Positions 18,496 to 27,356 of a stretch of DNA of 64,000 nucleotides are shown piece by piece. The position numbers and the translations under genes are program-made. Each line of letters starts with the position of its first letter. Position 1 is the first letter of the stretch. The notes beneath the pieces were generated by a model. That model worked only from the letters and a program-made list of their open reading frames with translations. It had not been told where the DNA came from and made no database searches. Source of the stretch: RGIG4097 sp937885645 (GTDB taxonomy: Bacteria > Bacillota > Clostridia > Christensenellales > CAG-917); assembly GCA_937885645.1 (NCBI GenBank), contig CALABJ010000029.1:57938-121937 (forward strand), given 5' to 3'.

Positions 18496-19980
18496 CTAGG
18501 CAATGAGGCCTCTGAGTGTTTCGATTGATGCAAGACCTGTGCCGGTGCTTACTGATGTTGCTGCACCATTGTAGTTGTACATCATTGAAAGACCAAATGC
18601 TTCGACGCCCTTTCTTGCTCCGCCTTGGTAGTTGATGCTGTCACCGAGTGCGATATGGAATGCTTTGGTTTCCATGATTTCGACATAGTTTGCTCTGGTG
18701 AGATCCTTGCCTGCTGCTTGGAGTTCTTTAAGGCCTTGGCAGAAGAGATCGCCTGCGATATAACCTGCCAGTGCATATGAGTCATAGCTCATTGCAAATG
18801 CGGTTGCTGCGCCCTTGCCTGCTGCGATTGCATAGTTGTAAATGTTTTCTGCAATTCCCCAATATTCTTCGTTGAATCCAGCAACACCATTTGCATAGAG
18901 TGATGTGCCAAGGAGGGTGTCAAGTGCTTTGTATTCATTGAGAAGTGCGCTGCCACCTTCGGGGTTGTAAACGTAGGTTGTTGATGAAATGTCAATCCAG
19001 CCTTGGGTGTAAATGACCATCTTGGAGAGGATTTCTGCACCTTGTGCTGTGATGAGCTTTGTTGTTGCATCGTTGAACACTGCTGCACTTGCATTGTTGT
19101 AGCTGGTGAGGACGTTGCCCACATAGTTTGCATTTGAAAGTGCGGTGAGTGCTGCCATGTAATCTGCGCCGATTGTGGTGACGATGATGAGATCACATTG
19201 TGCTGCGACAAGTGCGTTTGCTGCTGCTGAGAAGTCTGAGCCTGCAACTTCTTGATAAACGATTGCGTTTCTCTTTGCTTCGGGAAGTCTGTTTGCTTCT
19301 TCTCTGATGCCTTGGAGCAATGACTTGCTTGCTTCATTGTTGTTTGCGATGACACCAACCTTGGTTGCGCCGAGGCCGCCTGTCAATGCATAACCAGTTG
19401 CTGAGTTTGCATCAGGCATTGCTGCTGCTGCGAATGCACGTGCGATGAGTGAGTTGCCTTCGGTGACGTTCAAAGGTTGAACGGGGAAGATAACCTTTTC
19501 TTCTGCTGTGTCTGCGTTTGCATTGTAGAGGCTGTCATTGCCTGCTGCTGCATAGATCATAGGAACTTTTTCTTCCTTGAGTGTGTCAAGGTTGACGTTG
19601 ACTGCGTATGAACCGAAGTTGCCAACGATTGCGAAGACTTCGTCTTCGAAAATGAGTTGTTCCATGAGTGAAAGGCTCTTTGTTGAATCGCCGCCGTCAT
19701 CAAGGTTCTTGAGTCTGACGCTCTTGCCGTTGAATCCGCCTTGTGCGTTGTATGCTGCAAATGCTGCTTCAATGCCAAGGTTGAAGGGTGCGCCGATTGT
19801 TTCGAGCGCGCCGGTGACGCCTGCTGTATTGCCAACCCAAATTTCTGTGTCGGTCACGCCGAGAAGTGATTCTGTTTCGCCTGCGGGATCGTCGTTTGTG
19901 GGATTACATGCAGCAAAAAGGCCTACTGAGAGCATTACAACAAGAAGCAATGAAATAATGCCAACTATTGTCTTTTTCAT
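18496..19980 (-). CDS. livJ: Liv-type ABC transporter substrate-binding lipoprotein
   Basis: A 494-residue periplasmic-binding-fold lipoprotein of the branched-chain amino acid/amide family, longer than the usual 370-400 residues. The signal peptide ends in the lipobox LFAAC at residues 21-25. The mature part begins with an acidic Asn/Asp/Thr linker, then the family pattern for two Rossmann-like lobes (GVTGALETIGAP, NAQGGFNGK, AIVGNFGSYA). It should hand its ligand to LivH/LivM. The ligand could be a branched amino acid, but this family also carries amides, aromatic acids and short acids. AAGGAG precedes the ATG, and it has its own likely promoter at 20040-20067. Confidence 0.88.
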   Translation of the reverse strand: MKKTIVGIISLLLVVMLSVGLFAACNPTNDDPAGETESLLGVTDTEIWVGNTAGVTGALETIGAPFNLGIEAAFAAYNAQGGFNGKSVRLKNLDDGGDSTKSLSLMEQLIFEDEVFAIVGNFGSYAVNVNLDTLKEEKVPMIYAAAGNDSLYNANADTAEEKVIFPVQPLNVTEGNSLIARAFAAAAMPDANSATGYALTGGLGATKVGVIANNNEASKSLLQGIREEANRLPEAKRNAIVYQEVAGSDFSAAANALVAAQCDLIIVTTIGADYMAALTALSNANYVGNVLTSYNNASAAVFNDATTKLITAQGAEILSKMVIYTQGWIDISSTTYVYNPEGGSALLNEYKALDTLLGTSLYANGVAGFNEEYWGIAENIYNYAIAAGKGAATAFAMSYDSYALAGYIAGDLFCQGLKELQAAGKDLTRANYVEIMETKAFHIALGDSINYQGGARKGVEAFGLSMMYNYNGAATSVSTGTGLASIETLRGLIA

Positions 19981-20039
19981 ATTTTTCTCCTTTTTATCTT
20001 TATTAACACGATCATTCTCACAATGATGCGTATGTTTCT

Positions 20040-20067
20040 ATAATATCCTGCACTTGCGCAAGTGCAA
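20040..20067 (-). promoter_or_regulatory. livJ promoter overlapped by a perfect palindrome
   Basis: TTGCAC (20062-20067), 16 bases and TATTAT (20040-20045) on the minus strand. The perfect 18-bp palindrome TGCACTTGCGCAAGTGCA (20049-20066) covers the -35 and spacer and would block RNA polymerase when bound. A smaller dyad, ATCATT-N5-AATGAT, lies near 20012-20028 in the leader. Confidence 0.55.
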
Positions 20068-20074
20068 GAAAACT

Positions 20075-20788
20075 TTATTTGCCGAGATATGCTGCAATCA
20101 GTCTTTCATCCTTGATGAGATCTTCTGCTTTTCCGTGCATGCTGATCTTGCCAAGTTCAAGGACATAAGCATAGTCGGCTATTTTCAAGGTTGAAAGAGC
20201 GTTTTGTTCAACGATAAGAATTGTTGTGCCTTCTTCCTTGATTTTTACAAGAGTGTTGAAAATATCTTTTACCAGCAAAGGTGCAAGACCAAGTGAGGGC
20301 TCGTCAAGAATCAAAAATTCAGGACTTCCCATCAATGCTCTACCAATTGCAAGCATTTGTTGCTCGCCACCAGACAGAGTTGATGCTTGTTGCTTTGCTC
20401 TTTCTTTAAGTCTAGGAAAGAGTGCATACACTCTTTCAAAGTTTTCCATAAGTTGCTTTTTGGACTTGATTTTGTAGCCACCGACACGAAGATTTTCTTC
20501 AACAGTGAGTCCAACAAGAACGTGTCTGCCTTCGGGAGATTGCATGATGCCCATCTTTGCAATTTTGAAGGAAGGCTTTCCGCCTATTGACTTGCCGTTG
20601 AAAATAATTTCGCCGGCAGTAGGTTTCAAAAGTCCAGAAATAACTTTCAGGGTGGAAGTTTTTCCTGCGCCGTTTGCACCGAGGATTGCAACGATTTGTC
20701 CCTTTTCAACGGAGAGGTCAATGCCTTTCAACGCGGTGATAGGACCATAGTTCAGTTTCAAACCTTTGACTTGAAGGATTTCTGCCAT
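20075..20788 (-). CDS. livF: Liv-type ABC transporter ATP-binding protein LivF
   Basis: A 237-residue ATPase subunit of the Liv importer. Walker A is GANGAGKT (residues 37-44), the signature LSGGEQ is intact, and Walker B ends FLILDEPSLGLAP. I start it at the ATG at 20786-20788, which follows GGAGG and gives the normal N terminus MAEILQVKGL; a start 51 bases earlier would overlap livG and add an unrelated basic stretch. The livG stop is one base upstream, so translation is tightly coupled. It pairs with LivG to power the LivH-LivM channel. Confidence 0.95.
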   Translation of the reverse strand: MAEILQVKGLKLNYGPITALKGIDLSVEKGQIVAILGANGAGKTSTLKVISGLLKPTAGEIIFNGKSIGGKPSFKIAKMGIMQSPEGRHVLVGLTVEENLRVGGYKIKSKKQLMENFERVYALFPRLKERAKQQASTLSGGEQQMLAIGRALMGSPEFLILDEPSLGLAPLLVKDIFNTLVKIKEEGTTILIVEQNALSTLKIADYAYVLELGKISMHGKAEDLIKDERLIAAYLGK

Positions 20789-20789
20789 A

Positions 20790-22328
20790 TTATTCAGCCT
20801 CCTTTTCGGTGTTTTCGGAGAGGGTTTCTTCCTCTTCATCTACGCCCAAATATGCTTCTTGAACTGCCTTGTTCTTTTGGATTTCTTCTGTTGTGCCAAT
20901 TGCAAGCATTTGTCCAAATGAAATTGCACAAACTGTGTCGCAGACATTCATGACAAGACCCATATCGTGCTCGACAAGGAGGATTGTCACACCAAATGTA
21001 TCGCGGATTCTGCGGATTGTTTCGGTGAGCTCCTTGGTTTCTATGTCGTTGAGGCCTGCTGCGGGCTCGTCCATAATGATGAGTCTAGGACTTGCCATAA
21101 GTGCACGGGCAATTTCAACCTTTTTCAAAATGCCGTAAGGCAGACCCATTGCCAACCAGCCGGCATAGTTCTCAATGCCCATAAACTTCAAGATGCCCAT
21201 TGCCTTTTGCTTGAAAATTCTCTCTTCCTTTTTGAGGAGGGGGAGTCCAATTGCATGGGCAAGTATGCCAGTACGATATGAACGTGTACATGCGACAAGC
21301 AGGTTTTCAAGGACTGAGATTTCTCTCACCAACTCAATGTTTTGGAATGTTCTTGAAATGCCTTGAAGGATGACATCGTGGACCTTGAAGTCGCGCATAT
21401 CAACCACTTCACCGTGTTTATTCTCAAACAAAACATCTCCGCCAGTTGCATTATAAAAACGAGTGATGCAGTTGAACACTGTTGTCTTGCCTGCGCCGTT
21501 AGGGCCGATAAGACCAAAGATTTCCCCTTTCTTGACGTCAAAAGTGAGGTCGTCAACAGCTTTCAATCCGCCGAAATACATTTTGAGGTTTTTCACACTT
21601 AAAACCACGTCGTCAGCAACACCTTGTCTATCCTTTTCTTCTGTCTTAAAGGTTGCAATTTTTGCAGAGAGTTTCTCTGCCTTTGCGGTGAGAGTTGCTC
21701 TTTCCTTCTTCTTTGCTTCTTCAAGCTTTGTTGCGACTGCGATACATGACTCCTCGTATTGCTTTTCAAGAGTTGCATTCAGTGCCACATATGCAGTTTC
21801 ATCTGCGGTTGAGTTGTTCAACAAGAACTTTTCTTTTTCTGCTGAAAGCTTTTCTTCAAAAGCATTCCTCTTTTCACGAAGTACAGCCAGTTTTGCGGTG
21901 TGCTTTGCAAAAATTTCCGTCGTGTCCTCGCCCTTTGCAGTTGCTTTGAAGAGTGCTCTTGCGGTGCTTTGATTGACAGCACGATGACTCATATATGCAC
22001 GCTTGTCAAAGCTTTGCATTTTGTCTGCAAGAAGTGCGTTGATATATTCTTCCTTGTCGCAAGCATCAAAGGCGGGCTTTGCCAACTTTTTGTTGGCAGT
22101 GCGCACAAATGCATTTGCTTTTGCCTCTGCCTTCTTTGCGTATTTTGCATCGAGTTCATCAATCTCAACATTGACAAACTCAAGATTTCTGCGCAGATTC
22201 ATCAGTTGTTTATGCTCAAATCTCACAACCATCTTGTCCGCAGATGTCTTGATTGTTTCAGGCAAGGAAACAATTTTTTCCTTGAAGGAATTAGCCGATT
22301 GTGTGATTTTATCCCAAATCTTTGCCAT
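20790..22328 (-). CDS. livG: LivG-type ATPase with a 240-residue N-terminal extension
   Basis: Second ATPase of the Liv importer, 512 residues, about twice the usual LivG length of 250-260. Residues 240-512 form a normal LivG: Walker A GPNGAGKTT (275-283), signature LPYGILKKVEIARAL, Walker B LIIMDEPAAGL. Residues 1-240 are lysine-, alanine- and glutamate-rich, predicted helical and coiled-coil-like, with no transmembrane segment and no domain I recognise. The frame is continuous across the join, with no stop or second ribosome site, so the fusion looks real. An acidic tail ends the protein. The start overlaps livM by 20 bases. The extension may tether the transporter to a partner or regulate it; that is speculation. 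Confidence 0.88.
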   Translation of the reverse strand: MAKIWDKITQSANSFKEKIVSLPETIKTSADKMVVRFEHKQLMNLRRNLEFVNVEIDELDAKYAKKAEAKANAFVRTANKKLAKPAFDACDKEEYINALLADKMQSFDKRAYMSHRAVNQSTARALFKATAKGEDTTEIFAKHTAKLAVLREKRNAFEEKLSAEKEKFLLNNSTADETAYVALNATLEKQYEESCIAVATKLEEAKKKERATLTAKAEKLSAKIATFKTEEKDRQGVADDVVLSVKNLKMYFGGLKAVDDLTFDVKKGEIFGLIGPNGAGKTTVFNCITRFYNATGGDVLFENKHGEVVDMRDFKVHDVILQGISRTFQNIELVREISVLENLLVACTRSYRTGILAHAIGLPLLKKEERIFKQKAMGILKFMGIENYAGWLAMGLPYGILKKVEIARALMASPRLIIMDEPAAGLNDIETKELTETIRRIRDTFGVTILLVEHDMGLVMNVCDTVCAISFGQMLAIGTTEEIQKNKAVQEAYLGVDEEEETLSENTEKEAE

Positions 22329-23406
22329 AACGTGCCTCCTTCAATTTTGATATCAATTTCTTGACCTTGACTTTTAATCCTGCAAAAAGTTGTGCGATAC
22401 CACCGGGGTAGAACATAACAATCAAAATAACCAAAATGCCAGAAACAAATGTTATGATGACAGGATTTTCTGCAAAGAATTCAATCTTATTGAAAATGGT
22501 TGTTTGCATACCATACATGACAAACGTGCCAAATATTGCGCCCCAAATGGATTTGTAGCCGCCGATGATGACCGCCGCCAAGATGTTGAGTGATGTGATC
22601 AATGCATATGCACCCATACCATCAGTTGAGTCTGCTGAGCGGACAACGATCATATACATGACACCTGCAAGTGCTGCGAAGGCAGTGCTGATGACAAAGG
22701 CCAACAATCTGTATTTAATAAGACTGATGCCCATTGCTTGCGCTGCTGCGGTGCTGTTTTTCATTGCCAGCATAGCGCGTCCTGTGGGGCTGTTGATAAG
22801 GTTGTGCGTGATGAGCATAACCACAACAAGGGCAGCCATAACAACGTATATGACGGATGCCCTAGGCAGTTTCATTCCAAAAATCAATGCTTCTGAGCTT
22901 GTAAGGGTGATTTTTGTTTCAACCGCCATAAAGACGTTTCTCAAAATTTCACTAAGACCAAGAGTCAAAATAACAAGATAAATGCCTTCAATTCTCAGTG
23001 AAATGAAACCTACTATCGCACCAATAACCACTGCAATCAAAAGGGCGACTATGATTGCCACTGTAAGAGGCAATCCGCTTTCCGCCATAACAAAGTGGAC
23101 GGAATATGTGCCGATGCCAATAAAGCCACCAGTTGCCAGTGATGCCAGACCTGAATAGCCCATCAGCAAACAGAAGCCCACTGCTGCTATTGAAAATGAG
23201 AAAGTTGTTGCAAGCGCAGATTGCCATGAATATGGCAAAACTCTAAGTTCGGTGCTAAGATATCCAACAACGCACATCAAAACACCAAATATAATAAATT
23301 GCATTTGGGGTTTAAGCAATGTGTGTCTAATGTCGCCAGCACTTACTTTTCTTTTGATGACAGATTGCCCTAAAAAGGCGTATTTGTTTGACAAGAATTT
23401 ATTCAT
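22309..23406 (-). CDS. livM: Liv-type ABC transporter permease LivM
   Basis: A 365-residue inner-membrane permease with about nine or ten hydrophobic helices. It has the LivM-type motifs GYSGLASLATGGFIGIGTY and RSADSTDGMGAYALI. It pairs with LivH to form the channel. The ATG at 23404-23406 is preferred: AAGGTG lies upstream and the preceding gene stops two bases before. Compared with most LivM it carries a slightly longer basic N terminus and a lysine-rich C terminus. It overlaps livG, so expression is coupled. Confidence 0.92.
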   Translation of the reverse strand: MNKFLSNKYAFLGQSVIKRKVSAGDIRHTLLKPQMQFIIFGVLMCVVGYLSTELRVLPYSWQSALATTFSFSIAAVGFCLLMGYSGLASLATGGFIGIGTYSVHFVMAESGLPLTVAIIVALLIAVVIGAIVGFISLRIEGIYLVILTLGLSEILRNVFMAVETKITLTSSEALIFGMKLPRASVIYVVMAALVVVMLITHNLINSPTGRAMLAMKNSTAAAQAMGISLIKYRLLAFVISTAFAALAGVMYMIVVRSADSTDGMGAYALITSLNILAAVIIGGYKSIWGAIFGTFVMYGMQTTIFNKIEFFAENPVIITFVSGILVILIVMFYPGGIAQLFAGLKVKVKKLISKLKEARYGKDLG

Positions 23407-23407
23407 A

Positions 23408-24319
23408 CTACACCTTCTTTGCAATCTTTTTGCCGAAAATACCTTGGGGCTTGAAGAAGATTATCACAAGTGAAATTGCATATACGATAACCATTGACCA
23501 GCCCGTAAGGTCGCTATGTCCAGTCACGTTGAACAAATAAATGATGATGTTGTTGACAAGGGGGATCAAAAGTGCGCAAATGACAGGACCGTGGAAGGTT
23601 GAAAAACCGCCAAGGATGCCTGCAAGGAATGCTGTCACTTGGAAGTCTGTCATAAAATATGCCGACACTGCTCTGCCTAGTGTTGCATTCATAACTGCGG
23701 CCAGTGCACCAAGTGCGCCAGCAATGCCCCAAGAAACTGCCGTGACGACGTGGGTGTTGATGCCCATCATGCCAGCGACATATTCATTTGAAGCCGTTGC
23801 GCGAACTGACAAACCCCACTTGCTGAAACGAAGCAACACGAAAATAACAACCACCAAAACAACTGTTATTGCCGTGCAAATCAGTGAGTTTATTGTGACT
23901 GTAAAGGGGATTGCATCGCCAACATCTGCTGTCAAGTTGCCCATGACAAAAGGATCAATGGTAAATTGTTGAATTCCAAATATCAAAGGCATGACACCAG
24001 CCAAGACAGAAATGAGTCCCATTGTGATGATTTGTTTGCCCACTGCATTGACGTATCTGCCACGACGGAAGATTCCCACGTCAATGAATGAAGCCAACAC
24101 CATTGCCACAACCATAGCAATAGGAATTGCCGCATAAATTGGCAACCCTGCCTTCATAACCACTGAGGAAGCAACGTATGCACCAAACGCGGAAATAACA
24201 CCTTGCGCAAAGTTTGTGGTGAATGACGTCCTAAAAATCAAGGTTATGGCAAGTGTCACCATTGCGGTCACGCACATAGGGACCAAAGATCCCATTATTG
24301 TGTTAAGAAAAAATGCCAT
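23408..24319 (-). CDS. livH: Liv-type ABC transporter permease LivH
   Basis: A 303-residue permease of the LivH family with about eight membrane helices. Landmarks include FRTSFTTNFAQGVISAFGAY near the N terminus, RATASNEYVAGMMGIN and AFLAGILGGFSTFHGP in the middle loop region, and FFKPQGIFG at the C-terminal end, all typical. It starts 7 bases after the KAS III-like gene with only a weak ribosome site, so it is probably read by coupled translation. It links the acyl-CoA operon directly to the transporter genes. Confidence 0.93.
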   Translation of the reverse strand: MAFFLNTIMGSLVPMCVTAMVTLAITLIFRTSFTTNFAQGVISAFGAYVASSVVMKAGLPIYAAIPIAMVVAMVLASFIDVGIFRRGRYVNAVGKQIITMGLISVLAGVMPLIFGIQQFTIDPFVMGNLTADVGDAIPFTVTINSLICTAITVVLVVVIFVLLRFSKWGLSVRATASNEYVAGMMGINTHVVTAVSWGIAGALGALAAVMNATLGRAVSAYFMTDFQVTAFLAGILGGFSTFHGPVICALLIPLVNNIIIYLFNVTGHSDLTGWSMVIVYAISLVIIFFKPQGIFGKKIAKKV

Positions 24320-24326
24320 AAATTAA

Positions 24327-25343
24327 TTAACCCCATTGAATGATGTTTGCTGCCCATGTGTAGCCGATGCCTGCTGCAATCATACACACAGTGCTGCCGT
24401 CCTTCACTTTGCCTTCTTTGAGAGCAAGTTCAAGTGAGAGGATTTGATCAATTTGTCCAATGTGTCCGTAGTTTTCAAGATAAAGTGTTTGATCTTCAGT
24501 GAGTCCAAGATCTTGGAGCATACCCTTGTGACCTGAACGCTTGATGTGAAGGATGTCAAGGAAGTCGATGTCTGCTCTTGTCTTGCCACTCTTGCGGAGA
24601 GCCTCGTCGATGCAGTGATACCAGTTGGGCATTGACACTGTGTTGAGGAGGCCCTTCATCTTGGGTGAGTCCATAAGACGGAGCATATTCATTTCTTTGA
24701 CGTTTTCTGCGGTGACAGGATTCATGATACCGCCAACCTTACCGCCACAAGTGTGGACAACAGAGCCGTCACTCATGATGTGTGTGCCAAGGAGAAGGTT
24801 TTTGCCGTAATTCTTTTTGAGAAGGATTGCGCCACCACCTGCGCCCAGGTTGAACATAAATGAAACGCCACTGTCGGTGTAGTCGATCATGTCGCAGTTG
24901 CGGTAGCCACCACAAACCAAGATTGTGTCGATTTCATCGTCAGCGATGAGCATATCTTTTGCGATCTTCATTGCAGACACTGCTGTGCAGCAACGGTTTT
25001 GCACGTCGATGCCCCATGCGTTCTTTGCGCCGATTCTGTCTTGGACGTAGCATGCAGAAGTGGTAAGAGGATACTCTTTCCATTCTTCGGTGATACAAAG
25101 GATGACGTCAATGTCAAGGGGATCAAAGCCTGTGTTTTCAAGGCACTTGAGTGCTGCAAGCGCGCCCATTTCTTGTGTGCCGTCACAGGGGTCGTCTGTA
25201 GGGACGTACTTTTGGACGATGCCCAGTTTGTTGATGACTGCGTCTTCACTCCACACGCCGTTTGTTGCGTCGGAGATTTCCTTTGCGGTCATTATTTTCT
25301 TGGGAAGGTATGTGCCCATTCCCACGATTCCAACGTTTACCAT
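24327..25343 (-). CDS. KAS III-like thiolase-fold protein
   Basis: A 338-residue protein of the 3-oxoacyl-ACP synthase III (FabH-like) superfamily. The nucleophile is C118 or C119 in VQNRCCTAV. The histidine region reads HIKRSGH. Where FabH has the Asn in GNTSAAS, this protein has NYGHIGQIDQ, so the Asn of the classical Cys-His-Asn triad appears shifted or replaced by His. It may condense acyl-CoAs, transfer acyl groups or act outside fatty acid synthesis; a housekeeping FabH normally sits with other fab genes, which are absent here. It lies between the FabG-type reductase and livH in one operon. The exact reaction is unknown. Confidence 0.75.
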   Translation of the reverse strand: MVNVGIVGMGTYLPKKIMTAKEISDATNGVWSEDAVINKLGIVQKYVPTDDPCDGTQEMGALAALKCLENTGFDPLDIDVILCITEEWKEYPLTTSACYVQDRIGAKNAWGIDVQNRCCTAVSAMKIAKDMLIADDEIDTILVCGGYRNCDMIDYTDSGVSFMFNLGAGGGAILLKKNYGKNLLLGTHIMSDGSVVHTCGGKVGGIMNPVTAENVKEMNMLRLMDSPKMKGLLNTVSMPNWYHCIDEALRKSGKTRADIDFLDILHIKRSGHKGMLQDLGLTEDQTLYLENYGHIGQIDQILSLELALKEGKVKDGSTVCMIAAGIGYTWAANIIQWG

Positions 25344-25369
25344 ACTGTTTTTCTCCTATAAAGTGCTTT

Positions 25370-26089
25370 TTACAGTCTCATACCGCCATTGACGGAGAGA
25401 ACGTGACCTGTGACGTATGATGCGTCGTCGCTGGCAAGGAAGAGTGCTGCCTTTGCGATTTCTTCAGGTTGACCAAGTCTGCCAAGCATTGTAAGACCTG
25501 CAAATTTCTTGAGGAGGTCTTCGGGGACTGTCTTCATCATGTCTGTCATGATATAGCCGGGAGCAATTGCGTTGACTCTTACGGGCACGCCCTTTCTTGC
25601 AAATTCCTTTGCCCAAGTCTTGGTGAGGCCGATGACGCCTGCCTTGGTTGCTGCGTAGTTTGCTTGACCGATGTTGCCGTATTCGCCAACAACTGATGAG
25701 ATGTTGATGATGCTGCCGCCGCCGATTTCTTCCATGAAAGGTCCAACGTAGCGGACAAGGTTGAAGATGCCTTTGAGGTTGATGTCAACAACAAGATCCC
25801 ATTGGTCATCAGTCATCTTTCTAGTCATTGCGTCACGAGTGATACCTGCATTGTTGACGAGGATGTCAATCTTGCCGTACTTCTCTTTTGCGTATTCATA
25901 GATGGCTTTGCATGCTGCGCCGTCGGTGACGTTGAGTTGATAGTATTCCACGTTTTCACATTCGTAGGTAAGAGGCATCATATCTGCTGCGATGACTTTT
26001 GCACCTTCTCTTGCAAAGGTTTGTGCCATTTCGCCGCCGAGCCCTTTTGCTGCGCCTGTGACAATTGCTACTTTACCTTCTAATCTCAT
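25370..26089 (-). CDS. NAD(P)-dependent 3-ketoacyl-CoA/ACP reductase, FabG/PhaB-like
   Basis: A 239-residue classical short-chain dehydrogenase. The cofactor site GAAKGLG is at residues 12-18, NNAG at 79-82, and the catalytic set S132, Y145 and K149 is intact in NISS and NYAATK. The C terminus ends with the family-typical VTGHVLSVNGGM. FabG and acetoacetyl-CoA reductase PhaB look alike; the neighbouring thiolase and PhaJ-type hydratase favour reduction of acetoacetyl-CoA to the (R)-3-hydroxy compound. The gene sits between the thiolase and the KAS III-like gene, all co-directional with short gaps. Confidence 0.88.
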   Translation of the reverse strand: MRLEGKVAIVTGAAKGLGGEMAQTFAREGAKVIAADMMPLTYECENVEYYQLNVTDGAACKAIYEYAKEKYGKIDILVNNAGITRDAMTRKMTDDQWDLVVDINLKGIFNLVRYVGPFMEEIGGGSIINISSVVGEYGNIGQANYAATKAGVIGLTKTWAKEFARKGVPVRVNAIAPGYIMTDMMKTVPEDLLKKFAGLTMLGRLGQPEEIAKAALFLASDDASYVTGHVLSVNGGMRL

Positions 26090-26128
26090 AATTATATCTC
26101 CTATTATTTATTCATTATTATTCCGCAA

Positions 26129-27337
26129 TTATTGCAGATTCTTGAGGACGACTGCCGTACCCATACCGCCGCCGATGCAGAGTGATGCAAGGCCATATGT
26201 CTTTCCACTATGTTTAAGTTCATGAGCAAGGGTGACGATGATTCTGTTTCCGCTTGCGCCAACGGGGTGACCAAGTGCGATTGCTCCGCCGTTTACGTTG
26301 CAACGTGACTTGATTGTGTCTTGATCCACGCCGTGTTCTTCACTGATGAGTTTGACAACGCCCAGTGATTGTGCTGCAAATGCTTCGTTCAGTTCAAGGA
26401 CTTCCATATCGCCGAGGGTCATATTTGCATTTTTCAGAGCATTGCGGATTGCGGGGACAGGACCAAGGCCCATGACGTCAGGTTCAACACCGCCTTGACC
26501 AATGCCGACGATTTCTGCCATAGGTGTGAGGCCGTATTTTGCCACTGCTTCTTCACTGGCGATGACGCAGAAACTTGCGCCGTCGTTGATGCCAGATGCA
26601 TTGCCTGCTGTGACAGTGCCGTCTGCCTTGAATGCTGTGCGGAGTGTGCCCAGTTTTTCAAGGGTGGTTGTGCGGTTGATATATTCGTCTTGGTCAAAGA
26701 GGACTTCTTTTCTGCCCACTTTCACTGTGATAGGCACGATTTCTTCAACAAACTTGCCTGCATCTTGTGCTGCAATTGCCTTTTGTTGTGAACCGATTGC
26801 GAACTCGTCTTGTGCTTCACGGGTGATGCCGTATCTTTCTGCCACGTTTTCTGCGGTGATACCCATGTGCATATTGCCAAAGGCATCGGTGAGAGAGTCA
26901 ACCAACATATGGTCAACCAACTTCATTTCGCCCATCTTGTTGCCTGAGCGGACTTTGCCACTGACAAGATAAGGTGCGCCACTCATGACTTCTGTGCCAC
27001 CTGCTGCAACGAGGTTTGCCATGCCTGCCTTAATTGCGGTGACTGCGTTCATAACTGCCTTCATACCGCTTCCGCAAACCATATTAAGTGAATATGCAGG
27101 AATTTCAACAGGAACACCTGCGCCGATTGCAACTTGTCTTGCAGGACCTTGCTTTACGCCTGCGGGAAGGACGTTGCCCACCACCACTTCGTCAAGCCAT
27201 TCGGGTTTGACTCCGCCGGCCTCCAGGGCTGCCTTCAAAACTTTTGCGCCGAGATCAGTGGGAGTAACGTCTTTAAGTGTACCGAGCATTGTGCCAATTG
27301 CACTTCTCTTTGCGCTTACAAGATAAACCTTGCTCAT
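26129..27337 (-). CDS. thlA: Acetyl-CoA C-acetyltransferase (thiolase)
   Basis: A 402-residue biosynthetic-type thiolase that condenses two acetyl-CoA to acetoacetyl-CoA. The acyl-carrying C88 (NMVCGSGMKA), H357 (GHPVGASG) and base C387 (SLCIGGGMG) are all present. The length fits the family. It is downstream of etfA with a short gap and upstream of the ketoreductase, so the first two steps of a C4 pathway lie next to each other. The gene name follows clostridial use. Confidence 0.94.
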   Translation of the reverse strand: MSKVYLVSAKRSAIGTMLGTLKDVTPTDLGAKVLKAALEAGGVKPEWLDEVVVGNVLPAGVKQGPARQVAIGAGVPVEIPAYSLNMVCGSGMKAVMNAVTAIKAGMANLVAAGGTEVMSGAPYLVSGKVRSGNKMGEMKLVDHMLVDSLTDAFGNMHMGITAENVAERYGITREAQDEFAIGSQQKAIAAQDAGKFVEEIVPITVKVGRKEVLFDQDEYINRTTTLEKLGTLRTAFKADGTVTAGNASGINDGASFCVIASEEAVAKYGLTPMAEIVGIGQGGVEPDVMGLGPVPAIRNALKNANMTLGDMEVLELNEAFAAQSLGVVKLISEEHGVDQDTIKSRCNVNGGAIALGHPVGASGNRIIVTLAHELKHSGKTYGLASLCIGGGMGTAVVLKNLQ

Positions 27338-27356
27338 AACTGCCTCCTATTTGTTT

